From NCBI RefSeq assembly GCF_900605005.1, contig NZ_LR027558.1, forward strand, positions 1,992,682-2,044,699: a stretch of DNA of 52,018 nucleotides, in the 5' to 3' direction. Origin of the DNA: Acidipropionibacterium timonense (lineage in GTDB: Bacteria; Actinomycetota; Actinomycetes; Propionibacteriales; Propionibacteriaceae). The position numbers and the translations under genes were made by a program. Below the pieces are notes generated by a model. It saw nothing but the letters and a program-made list of their open reading frames with translations. It was not told where the DNA came from and did not search any database. Of the stretch, positions 51,756-52,018 are shown piece by piece; the first letter of the stretch is position 1; every line of letters starts with the position of its first letter.

Positions 51756-52018
51756 ATCACGCCGCCGTGAGCACTGCCCGAGAGTGAGCCCCTGCCGAGC
51801 TCGCCGACTCCGCCGATGACCGGGCTACCTGTCCCCCCGCGGTCGCCCCCTGACGCCCCGGGGCCATCCCTCGCGCGTCAGAGAGCCAGTCGGAGAGCCA
51901 GAGGGCGACCTGGTCGCCGTCCCCGGGGGCCACCCGTCGATGGCGCGGTGAGCGGCACTGGATGCTGCCGCCCTCCCCCACTCGGGGGCCACCCTCAGCG
52001 GGCATGGACGTGGCGCCC
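51756..52018. other. Intergenic end of the window
   Basis: No supportable gene is seen between the rplJ promoter and the window edge. A minus-strand frame at 51757-52005 (82 codons) is Arg/Gly/Ser-rich and without similarity or a ribosome-binding site; I do not call it. Short duplicated words (GAGAGCCAG) occur near 51882-51902. rplK-rplA may lie beyond the edge, which cannot be checked. Confidence 0.4.

Noticed and set aside
51757-52005. Minus-strand frame of 82 codons at the window end
   Set aside because: Low-complexity composition, no recognisable start signal, overlap with the rplJ promoter area.

Overview
The window is high-GC DNA from an actinobacterium. The gene set and style suggest a member of the Propionibacteriaceae or a close relative: very GC-rich third codon positions, many GTG starts, -10 boxes of the TANNNT type, a zinc-type S14, and a glutaminyl-tRNA synthetase beside a glutamyl-tRNA synthetase. 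The family assignment is inference; the phylum-level assignment is firm. Almost the whole window is the ribosomal/transcription core of the chromosome, read on the minus strand from right to left.

Reading with transcription from the right end: rplJ-rplL with an L10-type leader (50.5-51.8 kb); an insert of two unrecognised genes (48.7-50.3 kb); rpoB-rpoC (40.9-48.6 kb); a small secreted protein with ten-residue repeats ending in LPRTG (40.0-40.5 kb); and the str cluster rpsL-rpsG-fusA-tuf (35.2-39.9 kb). A mostly plus-strand block follows (25.9-35.0 kb): a large alpha/beta hydrolase, a DinB-like protein, a secreted 5'-nucleotidase-type esterase ending in LPHTG, glnS, a divergent sortase, minus-strand gltX, and a Tat-exported protein. 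Then come the S10 cluster rpsJ-rplC-rplD-rplW-rplB-rpsS-rplV-rpsC-rplP-rpmC-rpsQ (19.6-25.3 kb), a plus-strand TRIC-type channel gene with a repeat-rich upstream region (18.1-19.5 kb), and the spc cluster rplN-rplX-rplE-rpsZ-rpsH-rplF-rplR-rpsE-rpmD-rplO (13.4-17.9 kb).

The usual rplO-secY junction is broken by an oligopeptide ABC importer (two permeases, a double ATPase and a lipoprotein, 7.0-13.1 kb) and a small plus-strand membrane protein. secY-adk-map resumes at 3.4-6.1 kb. A prolyl-oligopeptidase-type peptidase, two small membrane proteins and the 3' end of an insertion sequence complete the left end. Peptide import and an oligopeptidase lie on either side of secY-adk-map, which fits peptide use, although no direct link is shown.

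Two themes go beyond routine annotation. First, two secreted proteins end in an LPxTG motif plus one residue and then stop, without the hydrophobic segment and basic tail that sortases normally need; a divergent sortase gene lies in the same window. Second, several genes have a TANNNT box only 6-9 bases before the start codon, which indicates leaderless or near-leaderless mRNAs, while the ribosomal and rpo operons have classic -35/-10 promoters with long leaders.
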